Positions 49,217 to 60,056 of a stretch of DNA of 64,000 bases are shown here, piece by piece (within the stretch, counting starts at the first letter, position 1; every line of letters starts with the position of its first letter). The translations under genes were made by a program, and so were the position numbers. Source of the DNA: Filobasidium wieringae (Eukaryota; Basidiomycota; Tremellomycetes; Filobasidiales; Filobasidiaceae); the NCBI GenBank assembly GCA_001600055.1, contig BCIV01000008.1, forward strand, positions 310,001-374,000. Direction: 5' to 3'. Under the pieces are notes generated by a model. That model had not been told where the DNA came from, did not search any database, and saw only the letters and a program-made list of their open reading frames with translations.

Positions 49217-52200
49217 ATGTCTTTCAATCACTCGCGCTCGAGCAATACCTCCTCAGACAATCCCGGATATCCCTTGCCCATTCGACCAGCATCTCAATCG
49301 GCTTCTTCAGGCTCAGTCTCGTCCTCACTGCCTAAAGAAGATCATAGGACAACTGACTCGGGGGTGGAGGATTCCCGCTCGATGAGTACTAGAACTTTAG
49401 GTTGGAGGGAAAGGAGAGCACAGGGATTAAACAAGGCAAGGGAATTGAGGGTAGAGGCACTTTCCCCGGAACAGGACGAGGTTAGTGTGTTATAACGCTA
49501 CAAAGGGTAGTCACAAGAGTACTGAATTCCTCGGCCATTCACATCTACTCAGATGTCCTTGAAAAAATCTCATCTCGAGAACAAGGAACGAATATCAGAA
49601 TCAAGTCCCGACTCTCCCTCGTTCTCCGAAATCTTCACATCTACCTTCGTTCATGAAGATCGCTACCCGGACGGCGATAAAGTCTACCGGCCCCCTCTTC
49701 TCTTACCCGATATCATCTTGCAAACCTCCAAAGCTGGTCAATACGTCTATCCCAAACGAAGAAGAACTAGAACTCCGGAGGTCGAGCTAGGCGAGCCGGG
49801 TCGGATCTTGCAGCAGAGCTCTAGGAGAGAGCTATTCGATAGTTCTCAGTCTTTCGAGGGCGGAAGGCCGGTGAACACCTATATGAAACCTAGACCCAGG
49901 ACGACGGTCGCTAGGGGGGAAGATGCGAGGAGATCGCCTAGTCCTGGGGATGCTTCGATTACTCTGGATTACGAGTGGGATTCTTACAACCAGGAAGGTT
50001 CAGGTGAAGCTCGGAAGAGGAAGGTTACAATCAGGTCGAAACAGACTAGGGAGAGACTGGCACAGCAACAAGAAGGAACGGGGAATGAGAATCAATCGGA
50101 TGGGGAATTTAGCCAGGATGGCGCGCATATTCATAGCCAGGAGGAGGATTCCGAACTGATCGAGCCGGAGGAATCTAATGGGAACACGTTCGACGATTCG
50201 ATGCCGCACGATGAATTCGGAAGGCACAATGAAGAGGAGCGGTCTTCAGGAAGAAGACGGAGGGAAAAACTGAAGTCCCCCTTGCATGAATCGATACTTC
50301 GCGTACAAGAGATGCATGGAGTAAGCCAGGATAGCAGGAGTACGAAAGACCTGATCGATCTAGGATCAGATAACGGGAGGAGCTCCCGGGCCGGTATGCA
50401 TTCCCGTGAGCAGATCACTACGCTGCGGGATAGTCTGAGAAGAGATAAGGAGAGCATGACACCTCAAGAATACTTGCAGCATTTGGTCGCTAGGGTCGGA
50501 AGACCGTTGTCTCCTCCTCGCGTGCTCTCCGGGCAGGGGCCAGGGTCGGGGTCGGGACGACTTCCCCAGGCTGAGACAGAAATAATGGGCAACGCCGAAG
50601 AGGATGTTTCGGATGACGGGCAGGAACGCAACAGGTATGTACTATTCTCGTGATCTTGCTGGACGATCTCTTACTGATACGTTGTGGTTGGGACAGTTTA
50701 CCGACCGCAAGCGAAATCGAGTACGCGGACCGCGATTACTATCGTGCTGGAGGTCTAGATGACCCGGTTGCCCGTCCAGAAGATGATGAATCTAGCGCAC
50801 CTCCTAGTCCCAAGTACCGTGAACTGCCTCGCCGGATTAATGGAATTTCACAAAGTCGATTAACGGATGGTTTTTTGAAAGCGGAAGCTGCAAAGCGAAG
50901 GCACAATGGAGTCAGTTCTATACATTTTTCGATGTTACTGCAATCTCGTCGGTACTGATGAACCACTTGGCAGCGCGGCGATGATGTCTTCGAAACGCCC
51001 TCCTTACAGGCCACCAATTCTGCGTTAGGCTGGCGCACTAAGTCTACAACCCCAGAACCTGAAACTGTGCCAGGAAGAGGCGCATGGCGGGATGGCCGGT
51101 CTGCCCGAGGGTTTCCGCCACCTGAAAAACGAGAAATTTCTGTGGTCGAAGGTATCAACAATCTGTACGCTTCGGGAAGGCGTCCCCTTACCGACAACGA
51201 TGCACCTTCCTCTCCAGATGCTACTCGTAATACAACCATACCTATGGTGGACCCTCTAAAGGAAAGCAGACCCCGCAGCCCGGACAGTCCAGCGGTGAAT
51301 TTTGGTCTCCGCCGAGTGTCGTCAAGACGTGATCCCCAGCTCGAGGAGGACTTCGTCACAAACGCTGAGCGACAAAGTTATCGCAGGACAGATGGTTCAT
51401 CTCCGATAGAATTGTCGAACCACGGGACGATCGTGCAGCATCAACGGTCATCGCTTGAAGACGCCTCAACTGACAATCCGGAATCACCCGTTCCCCAGAG
51501 GAGAACCAAGCAGCTGAGCATGGCTGATCGAGCTAAGGCTATCAAGCAGAAGTTAGAACGCCAGAAGATCGAATTCGGTGCAGGACTCTTAGGCTCTGCA
51601 CGAGCGACGAAAGACAATTCCAGGGACTTTGAATATACTGATGAAGTTGCGCACATCGAAGAGCTTGCAACGAACGGCTACGCAAAAGATCCTTCTCGTA
51701 CTCCACGCGTCCTGAAACGACCGACAGTACAGGGCGGCTTCGTCGAGACACCGCCAGCAAAACCTTCAAGGATGGACCGTTCCAGCGGAATATTCCTAGG
51801 ACAAGCAGGTCAGTCGATAGGACACTGCAATTGTGTCAGGCTTTTGTCGTGTGCCCAAATCAGTCTCTGACCTTATTTGACGTGCAGTATCTTCTTCTGT
51901 GTCTACGACATACTCCACTGGTAAGCTACGAGCCCTGTAGTTACCATTGACGTAATCTAATGACGATAGAATCTCGCAGATCTTGATGTAGGTGCGAAAC
52001 AGAATTCGATTCCTTCCGCTACAAAACTGCCGAAGAGATATCCAACTGTCGCTGGCAATACTTATACGGTCACTCCAGGATACCTGGACAGGTCACCGAC
52101 CTTGAGCGAAGCTAGTCCTAAAGACGATACTCGATCGTCGGTGATTATCGCTTCGCCTTATGACCGAGCTCGTGATATTAGTCTCGCAACGCCAGAACAC

Positions 52201-54168
52201 AAGAACTCACGGAAGGATTCGAACGGAACCTCATTTTCCGGCAAACAGGAGATACAACAAGCAGAAATGATCACATCGCTGGAATTCGCCGACGATATTC
52301 GGCTTGGCACTGGTGAAGAGAGTAGGACTTTAAATAAACTCAAGGCAAATTCGACGCTGAGACGATCAACCTGGCTGCACTCTAGCCCCAAGTCAGACAG
52401 CGTTCAGGTAGAAAGGAACTCGTTGAGACATAGCCAGACTGAAAGGAAATCTGGATTCGGATTGCCATCCGAAATAACATTCGAGCGGGAGTTGCACGGA
52501 TTTTCAGATGTGGAGGATCTTGAACCTAGTTTCGAGCTTGAAACACCAATTGACCATGCTACACTTGAGTCTGAGAGTGAGGCCGAACAGAGCCCGCTTC
52601 CCGACGACGCCAACGTTGCCGAGCAAATGGCGCCTCCTAGTAGGTCTCGACAAGGTCACGACCCCGGGGGAGTTGAGACTGAAAGTAAACAAGCGGCGGG
52701 TTCTGAAACTCCTGTTTGGAAAAACGGGACCTGGATCAAAGTCTCGTCTCCAAAACGAGCAAACCACGAGCCAGCTGCGAACGGCACGCCTTTGTCTGCC
52801 ATCCTGCAACGTATACATGACAGAAAAACCCGTCTGCAAGATGTCTCTCTCGAGACGTCGCGCAGTCGATCTATATCGGGTATTGATACTTCAGTCGAGT
52901 CAAACGGAAGAACGCCGTATTCGAATTGCGAGGCAGGAACTTCGTTACAACTGGAACGAACCGAGTTCCATACTGCAAGAGGCGCGTCGACTCCCTCACG
53001 CCAGCTGATAAGCTCCACCCCAAAGGAAGTCGATGCTCACGGCAGCGAGTCACTGCTTCCAAGCCGTTCCCCCAGTAATTTTGCATTGCGGTCTGCAAGT
53101 GGAACTAATTCAATGAATGCAGCTACCAACCGTCGGAAGCATAATCGTCGAGAATCCATGACTGAGGTCACAGAAGCCTTGATCGATGATACTCGGCATA
53201 TCGCAAACTTCAGAAAAGCGAACACACCATCTAGACTACCTTCAGACATATATGGCAGGTACAATCGAGACGGGGCGTCGTCGAATATCGCGATTACTGA
53301 ACATAAATCGGTCAATGCGTTCGGCCAGAACACTCATTCGTTTGAGCGCTCGACCGAACGGACGAGCTTACCTGTAGAACGTAGCGCAATCGTTTACAAT
53401 AAAGCCAAGCCGGACGCGCCTGCATTACTGACGACCACAACCGTTGAAGAGCAGGACGTCCTGCCAAACAGGAGTCCATCGGTTCAGGATTCCCTCGTGG
53501 AAGGTACATCAATACTAAACAGCCTGGTCCCCGGTGCCATAGAAAATTTGTCCAACTTGAGGTATGTACGGTCGCCACCGATCTTGGGTTTTTCATGCTG
53601 ACGATCAATTTGATGTATAAGCTCATCGTGCTCAGGATCATCAGAATTGAAGGACGCAGTGCTCGACGCGGAAGAACGGCTCATGATTGCCAGAAGAAAC
53701 TTCCTGAACGGTCTCTCACAGCTGGAGCAGGTGCGGGCTCAGGATCTACTCGGAAACCATGTCAAGCAAGCTGGACTAGACTCAGATATAGTCTCTAGTT
53801 TACTGGTTAAGCAGGCACTCAACACCTCAACGGATTCCAAAGCTTGGGCCAGTCTTCTAGTGTACTTTCTTCTGATAGCTACAGCTGTACAACTCATTAT
53901 CATGTAAGCAGACTGAGTCGATTACACAAGCAAGGAGCTGATACAATCTCGCTTTCGCAGCTATGAATTGTGGCAAGATCAGCTTGTGGATTTCCTGGAC
54001 CCATTCCTTTCGACTCGGCCTCCTGCATGGCAGATCTGGAGCATCCATACATTCAGAAAGGCCACGAAGGCCTGCGAGAGGGGTTTCGTACCAGCGTGTT
54101 GGCTCTGGAACCCTTCGCGTGAAGATGTCTTGTCGTTTTCACGGCAATACCTCTGGATACCCGTGTAG
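49217..54168 (+). CDS. Large disordered tail-anchored protein, unknown
   Basis: Starting at 49217 with MSFNHSRSSNTSSDNPGYPL, the gene codes about 1,500 residues over several exons, with the largest at 49553-50636 and 52000-53560. Most of it is hydrophilic and disordered, rich in Ser, Arg, Glu and Pro. Short ordered-looking parts are FSEIFTSTFVHEDRYPDGDKV, YLQHLVARVGRPLSPPR, KQLSMADRAKAIKQKLERQK and a helical region RSSELKDAVLDAEERLMIARR. Near the C-terminus is one membrane span (WASLLVYFLLIATAVQLIIM), followed by about 80 folded-looking residues (ELWQDQLVDFLDPF, WQIWSIHTFRKATKACERG) to TAG at 54166-54168. This suggests a nuclear-envelope, spindle-pole or ER protein, but I recognise no family. 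Confidence 0.75.
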
Positions 54169-54553
54169 CATCTTTTTTCGATTTCGCCAACCACCAAATG
54201 AAAGGTCGTGTTTCCATTATCAAGGCAAAATGCATTTTAACATACAGTCATTTTGGTGTTCGGTTGATAGTTTTCCGTGACAATATCGATGATGCGAATG
54301 TAATAGATATCGGACCGGATCTTGTGTAGTCATGAATGCGCAGTACAGAGACCGTTTACACTCACCGGATGACGGTTTCGAAACAGCTATAGCATCTTGT
54401 AATGGAACTCTTTAAGAGGCTGACAAACCTCATTTTGAATGCCGATAAATTCGATCTCGATGCAATGGCGAAATGATCGAGGATAAATAGGCATCAGTTG
54501 CATCGTATATCAGAAACTAAGGCTTTGAGTTGGGTTCGCTAGTAGGATCGCTG
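54169..54553. other. Intergenic, convergent 3' ends
   Basis: About 385 bases between the large tail-anchored gene and the end of the ligase BRCT segment. No element seen. Confidence 0.4.
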
Positions 54554-56608
54554 TCATCTTGGTCGATAAGCTGTAGAACGAACAGTCATTAGTGGAGGTA
54601 GGATCCTCTAAGTATTGATCACCCACCGTTCTCATCGAGTAGTTTACCCTCGGCTATGCTGTCCGTGATGTATTCCGGTGTAACAATTTGACGCAAGGCG
54701 GGTCTGAGCTTGCAGTGATCAGTCAATTGGTCCCCAACTCATCATCGTTTGCAGCTAACCCTCTGGTGACCTGGTGGATTTGCTTATACCGCTTGCTGTC
54801 ATCCATATGTTGAATTACATGCGTAAGCGCTGTATCATGAAGGTCGCTATTGATTGTTCCCCCATTAGCTGTTATTGCTAGACTAATGTCCAGGAGTCTG
54901 AGAGGTAGGAGGATTCTGTTAGCACCCGCGTGGACGACTGTGCTGTGGCTTATCTCACTCTTTCTCTGCGGCCTTGTTCACCTTGGAAGCCTGCAAGTTA
55001 TTCGCCTTGGCATTCTCCACGGTATCGAGGTAGAAGCACCTAATAAGCAGAACCAGGTGTAAATGAATACATCCTGACAAATCGTATATAATGAACGCCT
55101 ACAGGTGTTTGAAGATCTGATTTGAAAGGCTAAAGGTCTGAGAAGGCATTCGTCGGATCGAAAGAGAATAACAAACTCACCAAATCCTGATCATAAGCAT
55201 TTGCGTCGGCCGTTTCTCCCATCTTGGTGACAGGTTCGGATAGAGCTTCTATCTTGATGGATTCTGTTTGATGTGTTTCGACTGCTCGAGGCTGATCCTG
55301 GGCAGCGTCCATGGTGTTAAGGGACAGCTGTTTACGAAAGCGGATTATCTACCATTTACAGCAACACATTCCTCCATGCTAACGCACCTCTCCCAGCTTG
55401 TCTTCCTCCTTGATGGACTGCTCGTTGACAATTCCGATGGGCCGTGTCGGTTCGGCTACGGCGGGGCTTGTCTTTTCTCCAAGTGCTTCATCTTCTTCGA
55501 TCTTGGCATCTCGATTGCCATCCTCCAAAACATCGTATTCACTCTCCGGCTCCGTTTCAGTGACGTCTCCACTTCTCGTCTCTGCGTGGACGTTTCTCAA
55601 AGTCCAGACTCCGCCGAGATCAACGTCCTCAGGTGGTGGCGGGTGAGGTTTCTTATGATGGAGATCAGGGGTAGGGGGGATGTCGCCTTCGTCTTCGTCC
55701 TCTGTCACATCGTCTGCAGGTTCCGGTACTCCATCCTCGTCGTCGAGATCAGCTAACGTCATATTGTAGAACCGGCCTTGCTTTGTATCCTCATCTGCGT
55801 ACAGTATCAATCTGTATCACGATCGGATTATGAGCAAGACCTAGATACCGTGGTATACAAAATACTTACTCTCGGATCAGGTGCACCATGCCTCGACGCT
55901 GAATACTCTCCAGGATCCATTCCGGTTTTAGAATTGCGATATCCTTGCGCTTGTATCCTTGAGCATTGGGGTCTTTTTATGATCGGAGATTCTCAGCTGG
56001 TAAATCTCGTACAATGTAGAAGTGCTCACTGACGTCCGAGTCTGCCTCCTATAGGAATCGCCATGTTCCCTTCCGTCCTCGCTTGAGCAAATTCTCCCCC
56101 ATACTCGACTATCAAACGTTCCAGATCTTTCTTACTCGGGGCTTTCGACTCAAAGACGTCTGAAAGCAATCCATGAGCACCTCGTAAGGCTGGCGCCAGA
56201 ATCTATCTGGCTTACGGAACGTTTTGCCTTTGAATACATTCTCATGAGTCCTTACGTCTGACAAAGCTTGACCAGAGACGTTCGAAGCTATAGGAGCCTG
56301 ATCGTGGAAGTCAATACGGCGACTGGAAGTCGAACAGCATTGCAATACGCACCCTACGACTGGTAAGATTTGCCTTCCGTTTCTTCGCTTGGCTGTGCGC
56401 TCTGTGTATCAATATGTCTAGTTGAGAAGTATATGCGTCGAAACTATTACGTGCGGACTTCGTGAACTGACTGGGTCTGGCTGCTCGTCCAATACCGCCT
56501 CTCCTGCCTCTGATTGTAGAGATCCAGCAACTCTAGGAGCGTAGTACAGTATGAGGACTATGTCTCGTTGAGTAGAATAGACCTAGCATCCATACCCTCT
56601 TTACTCAT
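54554..56608 (-). CDS. LIG4: DNA ligase IV, C-terminal tandem BRCT segment (separated from catalytic half)
   Basis: This holds the two BRCT domains that bind the XRCC4/Lif1 partner in end joining. It starts after a good acceptor (TTTGTAG) at 56608 with ATGAGTAAAGAGGG, then a linker with KKRKANLTSRR. BRCT1 follows as ENVFKGKTFR, DVFESKAPSKKDLERLIVEYGG, and KDIAILKPEWILESIQRRG. Then comes RLILYADEDTKQGRFYNMTL and an acidic linker. BRCT2 is CFYLDTVENAKAN, LLDISLAITANGGTINSD, THVIQHMDDSKRYK and QIVTPEYITDSIAEGKLLDENAYRPR, with TGA at 54554. Introns are conserved in style and no domain is broken. It is missing its catalytic half, which lies upstream on the same strand beyond 3.5 kb of other sequence. 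The start of its own transcript, if any, is unknown. Confidence 0.8.
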
Positions 56609-56866
56609 CTACAAACCGACCGTCAGTTCAAGAAATTGGCATCCGAAGGTCAGGACACGACTAACTCCGTGGAATAAGCTGTCGTTCATCTTGACGAGTG
56701 TGGCACAGGTCCTCTCGCCTATTGTAAGTGAGGTGCTAAATCTACGCTTAGATCATGGATCATACATGACGAGATGAAAGATCTGCGGTCCCCGATAAGT
56801 AACGTCGCGTATATCGTATACAATGATAGGTAATTAGGTAACAATCTTAACATCTCATGAGGTGGC

Positions 56867-57713
56867 CATTTTAGTTAACGCTTCAACTAAACGATCGAAC
56901 GCTACTTTTTTCTCCTGCTCGGCACATTCTGCTTTCTTGCAAGCTACTTCGTACCTGTGCTGTTCGAGGGTGCATTCATGAGACAGCTCACGCTTGCGCT
57001 TCTCTCTCGGTTGGTTGTTCTCCCTCCTCGACTGGGCCGGTCGTGAGCGTTGCCACTTTGGGAATCAGGCATGCCGTAGTGAGCGTTGCCAGTTTGGGAA
57101 TCAGGCATGCCGTAGTGGAAGGTGGTGCATGTTTCACACGACGGAGGATTGGGAGTGCCCAAGGCCAGGGTGTTGCGGACACTTGAAAGGGATCAGCGCT
57201 TGGCATGTTCACCAGGCTCGTGACGCTAAGGCTAAGGCTCTGTACTGCATCTTCGAAGTAGCAGGCAGATGTTGCTGAGACGGCAAAACGGTAGCTGACA
57301 TCCGTCCTGTGGTCGTATTGAGCGTCAATGCATTGAAAATGCATAGATACGCTATTGTTTGCTCCGTAGTGTACGATAGCGTGAGTGAGTGCTACGGGAT
57401 CCATCCCCGGTAAGTCAAAGGAGATGTCCCTGATCAGGGGAGGACCTTCGACCTTTGCCTCAAACTCCTCCTGAGATTGACTCAAGAACCGAGAAAGAGC
57501 TGGGAACAGGCTTGCTGCCAGAGAGTTTGTCTTCACCCTGATCCACCTAGCTTCTTCTGGTCTCCCTATCCTCGGGGCCCTAATTTCGAGGATGTCGCTG
57601 TAAGGAGGAACATCGATGAGCGATCTGATATCGAATGCTATGAGACAGATGCTCACAAAGGGCAGGGCTGAACCCCCATCCTGTCGGCAGTCTGTTCCAA
57701 CCGTGTGAGACAT
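56867..57713 (-). CDS. Orphan gene inside the ligase IV insertion
   Basis: From ATG 57713 (MSHTVGTDCRQDGGSALPF) an ORF of about 240 residues runs to 56988. It includes DISFDLPGMDPVALTHAIVHY, CYFEDAVQSLSLSVTSLVN and DPFQVSATPWPW. It then enters two 12-residue repeats (TTACLIPK.ATL) coded by the 36-bp tandem repeat. In another frame, immediately after the repeats, a separate open stretch reads REKRKRELSHECTLEQHRYE and KKVAFDRLVEALTKMATS, ending near 56867. This is a basic, coiled-coil-like tail with a possible nuclear signal. A frameshift or an intron in the repeats could join them. I do not recognise the family. A mobile-element protein or a lineage-specific family member are both possible. 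Confidence 0.4.
57045..57116. repeat. 36-bp tandem repeat, two copies
   Basis: Units 57045-57080 and 57081-57116 differ at one base. The length is a multiple of three, so the minus-strand ORF gains twelve residues per copy. Recent expansion within the insertion is likely. Confidence 0.85.
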
Positions 57714-57885
57714 GAACGTATGAAGTCCGGCCGAGTCACTGGCAACGTAGCGAACAATCAAGAGAATTCAAGGGCATCGGTCAGTTCGGAGATACGTGAA
57801 AGAGGTCAGTCTACCGTCTTGCATACCGTTCGCAAAAGATAGGCTTGCTGGAAGCCTAACCCACACCTCTGTATTCGCCTCAACG

Positions 57886-57978
57886 ATGGCTGACAAGGTA
57901 GACATGGCTGACGTGGCTGACATGGCGGAAATAGCTGACCTGATGGCTAGAATGCGTAGAATGAGAATGATGGGGTAG
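57886..57978 (+). CDS. Small Met/Ala/Asp repeat ORF (30 aa)
   Basis: The ORF reads MADKVDMADVADMAEIADLM and then a basic RMRRMRMMG end, coded by an ATGGCTGAC-type repeat. It lies divergent to the orphan gene at 57713. It may be a first exon, a short peptide or chance. Confidence 0.2.
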   Translation: MADKVDMADVADMAEIADLMARMRRMRMMG

Positions 57979-58077
57979 TGTTTAAGTTGATACGTTGATA
58001 CATCGCATGTCGATACATTGCATTAATTGCATTGTGCTGCCTGAGCTCGGCCGTGAGCTGTGCTGGCTTAATTTTCA

Positions 58078-58143
58078 CACGTAAGAGCTCTCTGCTTTGC
58101 TGGCTGAATTCGACACGTGAGAGAGCTCTCTGCTTTCGCTGAC
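58078..58143. repeat. Imperfect tandem repeat before a TATA box
   Basis: Two copies (about 58078-58107 and 58114-58143) share CACGT.AGAG and AGCTCTCTGCTT. The second has a CACGTG core. They lie 25-90 bases upstream of the TATA box at 58166, so they may be promoter repeats. Confidence 0.5.
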
Positions 58144-58165
58144 TGCTCTGCTGGCAATGCGACAC

Positions 58166-58173
58166 TATATAAA
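58166..58173 (+). promoter_or_regulatory. TATA box inside the ligase IV insertion
   Basis: TATATAAA lies 182 bases upstream of the ATG at 58348. With the repeat array just before it, this looks like a dedicated promoter that directs transcription against the ligase gene. Confidence 0.5.
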
Positions 58174-58347
58174 GGCTGACTCGCGTTCTTCGTTCTTCCC
58201 TGTCGCCTCTTTTCCTTTGCTCCTCACTATCGCATCGCATCGCCACGACCAGACCACGAACATTGCAAGCTCCCTCTTTGTCACTTCGGTGCAAGGACTG
58301 TAGCTCTCCTCGGCTGAGGATCGATTCCCAGGGGGCTGCCGCTTCGA

Positions 58348-58790
58348 ATGGATATGTCGATTGATGCGTTCGTCGAGACAAAGGACCAGGAGACCCGCAA
58401 GGATCTCCCCTTTGTTGGAGCTATGCTAGCCACGTTGCTCAGTTATCTTCTGTATACCGGTTCGGGAACCCTGGAGGGTCTGAAGCTCGTTGGATAACCA
58501 GGATGACCGCTGAACGGAAACACCGAAACAGACTTTGTCGCTTTTCCATTCTTGTTTGTTTTCAGTAACGCTGACGTTTCTTTTTGAATCACTGCCAGCA
58601 CGTCTTCCTCCATTCGACTCGCAACTCGCTTGAACTAGACGATCGGACTCTGGGATTGTATGGCAAGCCCTTCGGGATCGAGACCTACGCGTGTGCTGAT
58701 CAGACCTCTCCTTATCAACGCAGTTCATTGAACGCAGCAATTAGGAAAGGACGATCGAATAAGGCGGGCAAGCGGGAAAGCCGCCGTTAG
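58348..58790 (+). CDS. Orphan gene inside the ligase IV insertion, antisense to the ligase
   Basis: Unspliced, the ORF codes 49 residues (MDMSIDAFVETKDQETRKDL, then PFVGAMLATLLSYLLYTG) and stops at 58495. A possible intron from CTC|GTTGGA (58489) to CTGCCAG joins in phase to HVFLHSTRNSLELDDRTLGL and YGKPFGIETYACADQTSPYQ, with a basic end SNKAGKRESRR and TAG at 58788-58790. The weak donor makes the join uncertain. A GTGAGT donor overlaps the stop (58790), but splicing to 58852 would recreate TAG. No family is recognised. Codon content and a TATA box favour a real gene. Confidence 0.4.
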
Positions 58791-60056
58791 TGAGTCCCAA
58801 TCGACAATGTCCGGTGACCTCCACTTGGTCCTGACTTGTTACCGATCGTAGGTTGTTCGGTCATCGATGCTCTGGAGAGGGTTAGGGGAGGCATTCGTCA
58901 ATGGTTTCTCTGGAGCGTCCGTTTTTTGTTGCTTGCGCCAAGTTGTACCCATCATCACACACACTGTAGATCGATTCCAATGGTCACAGCGTACTGGCCA
59001 AAACTTCATTGCGGTGTCCCGAATTCCTTTACTTGACCATGTCGTGACACAAAAACGTCTTACGTCATAATTTGGCCAAATTTTTGGCCAAATTTTTACG
59101 TACATGGGGCTTACGTAAGCTCTTCTTGCTGAGGAAAGCAGACGGCTAACGCAGGCATCCATCCTCTGCGGCACAAGTCCAACAGAACTCGACGCGAAGC
59201 AACCAGCTTTTGGATTATATGTGCATGCTATGTTCCAACACTTTGAGGCCTCGATTGTGAGGAACGGTCGTCCCCGTTGATGTGTGGGCTTGACCGCAAA
59301 GATCGATAGACCAGTGCAATTGACGCGGCTGATTCACCTAGCTGAGATCTTTATTGGTCATCCATTTGGTCGACTTGTCTTCCAGTCGTCATCTTGTTTC
59401 ATGTAAGCTAGTGAGGTTCTGTTGAAGCTCCCAAGGCGGTTCTGGGTATCGTCCGCATCGTAGCGAGATCGTCGTAGCGCCTAGCCATGTCGCACGCAAC
59501 ACTTTGGGACGTTGACGCACTCCGTTCGCCTGCTCACCTACTGTAACAGACCTTCTTCATAGTGTCATTTGTTGGTTTGAGTCGCGGTATACCCGTCGTC
59601 TCTCAGCCGTTCGGCCTGCCTCTTCCGGCAGATAGGTCACGATTGCCTGAAGCGTCCAGCAAAGGGGTAATGGTGGCGCGCAGACAGGGGAGATCAACGA
59701 AAACACTTTCAATCCAGGAGCGTCGATCATCGTAATCGACTGGACAGCACAGAACCGTCAGGAGAGTAAATTGGAACAAACGGCTGCGTGATTGGATGAC
59801 AGGTTGCCGTGCAAGCCACCATGCGCTGTACGTACCCCTCTACACTTTCGTCTGTAAAAAGCGCGTTTCAGGCAAACGGCGATCCGGCGCATAAACCACG
59901 AGGCTACCCCGTGATCGATAACGTAAGCGGATATGATCGACAGATCAGCGCACCGCGGGCTAGATCGGAATACCTTTATATCTCATTGCATGGTTCGTTT
60001 CATAACGTACAGTACAAAGCTGCAGACAGGACTGTTTAGATATACTGTACATTTAT
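58791..60056. other. Rest of the insertion, no clear gene
   Basis: About 1.3 kb. It contains a short direct repeat TTGGCCAAATTT at 59072-59097 and only small ORFs. No transposase, reverse transcriptase or tRNA is recognised. Confidence 0.4.

Noticed and set aside
55130..55810. A PAF1-complex type acidic protein as identity of the acidic exons
   Set aside because: Flanking exons clearly code tandem BRCT domains in DNA ligase IV order; the acidic part is the linker between them.
57045..57116. CRISPR-like tandem units
   Set aside because: Only two direct units without spacers in a fungal genome; it is an in-frame coding tandem repeat.
58300..58345. tRNA-like T-arm (GGATCGATTCCC)
   Set aside because: No acceptor stem, anticodon arm or D-arm could be formed around it.
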